Under the pieces are notes generated by a model. It worked only from the letters and a program-made list of their open reading frames with translations, had not been told where the DNA came from and ran no database searches. This document shows positions 63,716-64,000 of a DNA stretch of 64,000 nt, in pieces. Source of the DNA: JACKDX01 sp964640175 (GTDB lineage Bacteria; Myxococcota_A; Polyangia; Polyangiales; GCA-016699535); the NCBI GenBank assembly GCA_964640175.1, contig CAZXFW010000008.1, positions 1-64,000 of the forward strand, in the 5' to 3' direction. Position numbers and translations under genes: made by a program. Numbering within the stretch: the stretch's first letter is position 1; every line of letters begins with the position of its first letter.

Positions 63716-63827
63716 TTCACATACATTTCGCGCGACCCAAGGGTCCGCTCAATTCTCACATACATTCGCGCGACCCAAGGGTCCGCTCAATCTTCACATA
63801 CGTTCGCGCGACCCGAGGGTCCGCTCA
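63716..63827. repeat. Three tandem repeats with palindromic cores upstream of recA
   Basis: Units at 63716-63752, 63753-63790 and 63791-63827. Each carries CACATAC, CGCGCGACCC and GGGTCCGCTCA. The palindrome GACCC-NN-GGGTC starts at 63734, 63772 and 63810, exactly 38 bp apart; the 2-nt loop is AA, AA and GA. The array begins 10 bp before the recA start codon. No unique spacers, so it is not CRISPR. Candidate regulator-binding array or mRNA-leader hairpins. Confidence 0.75.
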
Positions 63828-63944
63828 CAGGCCGTCTTAGTCTGGTTTGAGGCCTGCCTCAATAGCTGAACGTATGTTTAGCACACGCTCGGCTTCTAAC
63901 GCAACTATTTTAAAATATATAATAATAACAATAATTTGCGAAAC
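63828..63944. other. recA upstream region with AT-rich tract
   Basis: No gene seen. Bases 63905-63933 are almost only A and T (long A/T runs in a 50% G+C context), resembling an UP element or bent DNA. A weak minus-strand promoter, TTGCGT-17-CTAAAC, starts just downstream of it in the recA direction. Confidence 0.35.
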
Positions 63945-64000
63945 CTAACCTGCCGCATTGGCAACCAAACGTAACGCCAAATACGCACTGCGGGCGCGGA
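63945..64000 (-). CDS. Possible 3' end of an upstream gene (partial)
   Basis: A minus-strand frame enters from the right edge and stops at 63945-63947 (TAG). The visible end is RARSAYLALRLVANAAG. The pattern loosely recalls the C-terminus of CinA/PncC amidases, which often precede recA, but 17 residues cannot decide this. Confidence 0.25.
   Translation of the reverse strand, partial: RARSAYLALRLVANAAG

Noticed and set aside
63716..63827. CRISPR array
   Set aside because: Units abut with no unique spacers and there are only three; no cas genes in the window.

Overview
The window joins two DNA regions of very different composition. Bases 1 to about 17,800 are GC-rich (one sampled line counts 41 G+C in 60). 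From the tRNA-Asn gene at 17,805-17,880 onward the DNA is close to 50% G+C (one sampled line counts 30 in 60). The right part is a dense bacterial chromosome segment. Its mix of families (CarD/CdnL regulator, HD-GYP, PilZ, MJ0042-type zinc-ribbon TPR protein, BamD, MreBCD-PBP2-RodA, long-tailed bS6, TL5-type L25) suggests a Gram-negative of the Myxococcota or a related deltaproteobacterial lineage. That placement is an inference. The GC-rich part looks like an acquired genomic island next to the tRNA 3' end, but an assembly join at the conserved tRNA cannot be excluded.

Island, mobility end (1-4,121). A divergent XRE repressor/ImmA-type metallopeptidase pair has a promoter covered by a palindromic operator. 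It faces a rightward block ending in four genes coupled by ATGA or GTGA overlaps: a DUF2924 protein, a 59-residue protein, a large serine recombinase and a ParB-like HTH protein.

Island, copper cargo (4,094-16,032). Three blocks encode a near-complete periplasmic copper detoxification system: (A) a secreted protein, an ECF sigma factor and a Cys/His-rich polytopic membrane protein; (B) a previously unmarked 51-residue CPDC membrane protein, a multicopper oxidase lipoprotein, a c-type cytochrome lipoprotein, a TRASH/YHS-like lipoprotein and a methyltransferase; (C) a CusC-CusB-CusA-like RND exporter and a cupredoxin-like lipoprotein. Each block begins with the same bipartite motif, (T/G)GTCACG-N15-GCCTAGAC, with identical spacing. 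This is best read as the target promoter of the island's own ECF sigma factor and is the main discovery here. A putative HhH plus PD-(D/E)xK nuclease (16,083-17,375) lies between the copper genes and the tRNA boundary.

Chromosomal part (17,805-64,000). In order: tRNA-Asn; purE; a large TPR protein; zapA; 5-formyl-THF cyclo-ligase; gatB; uvrC; a signalling group (dual receiver, PilZ, histidine kinase); a beta-barrel-like protein; a Leu/Glu-type dehydrogenase; pyk; truncated globin; cysK; phoH; a TPR protein; bamD; two alkaline-phosphatase-superfamily proteins with a glycosyltransferase; a PQQ-type propeller protein; a nitrilase-family amidase; the rod-shape operon mreB-mreC-mreD-mrdA-rodA; a phosphoesterase; a GT-C-like membrane protein; dnaB-rplI-rpsF (no rpsR between them); pth-rplY-prs; a GAF/HD-GYP protein; a DUF1624-type membrane protein; an XRE regulator; a BtuD/HmuV-type ATPase overlapping carD; and recA. 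Three 38-bp-period repeats with palindromic cores stand immediately upstream of recA.
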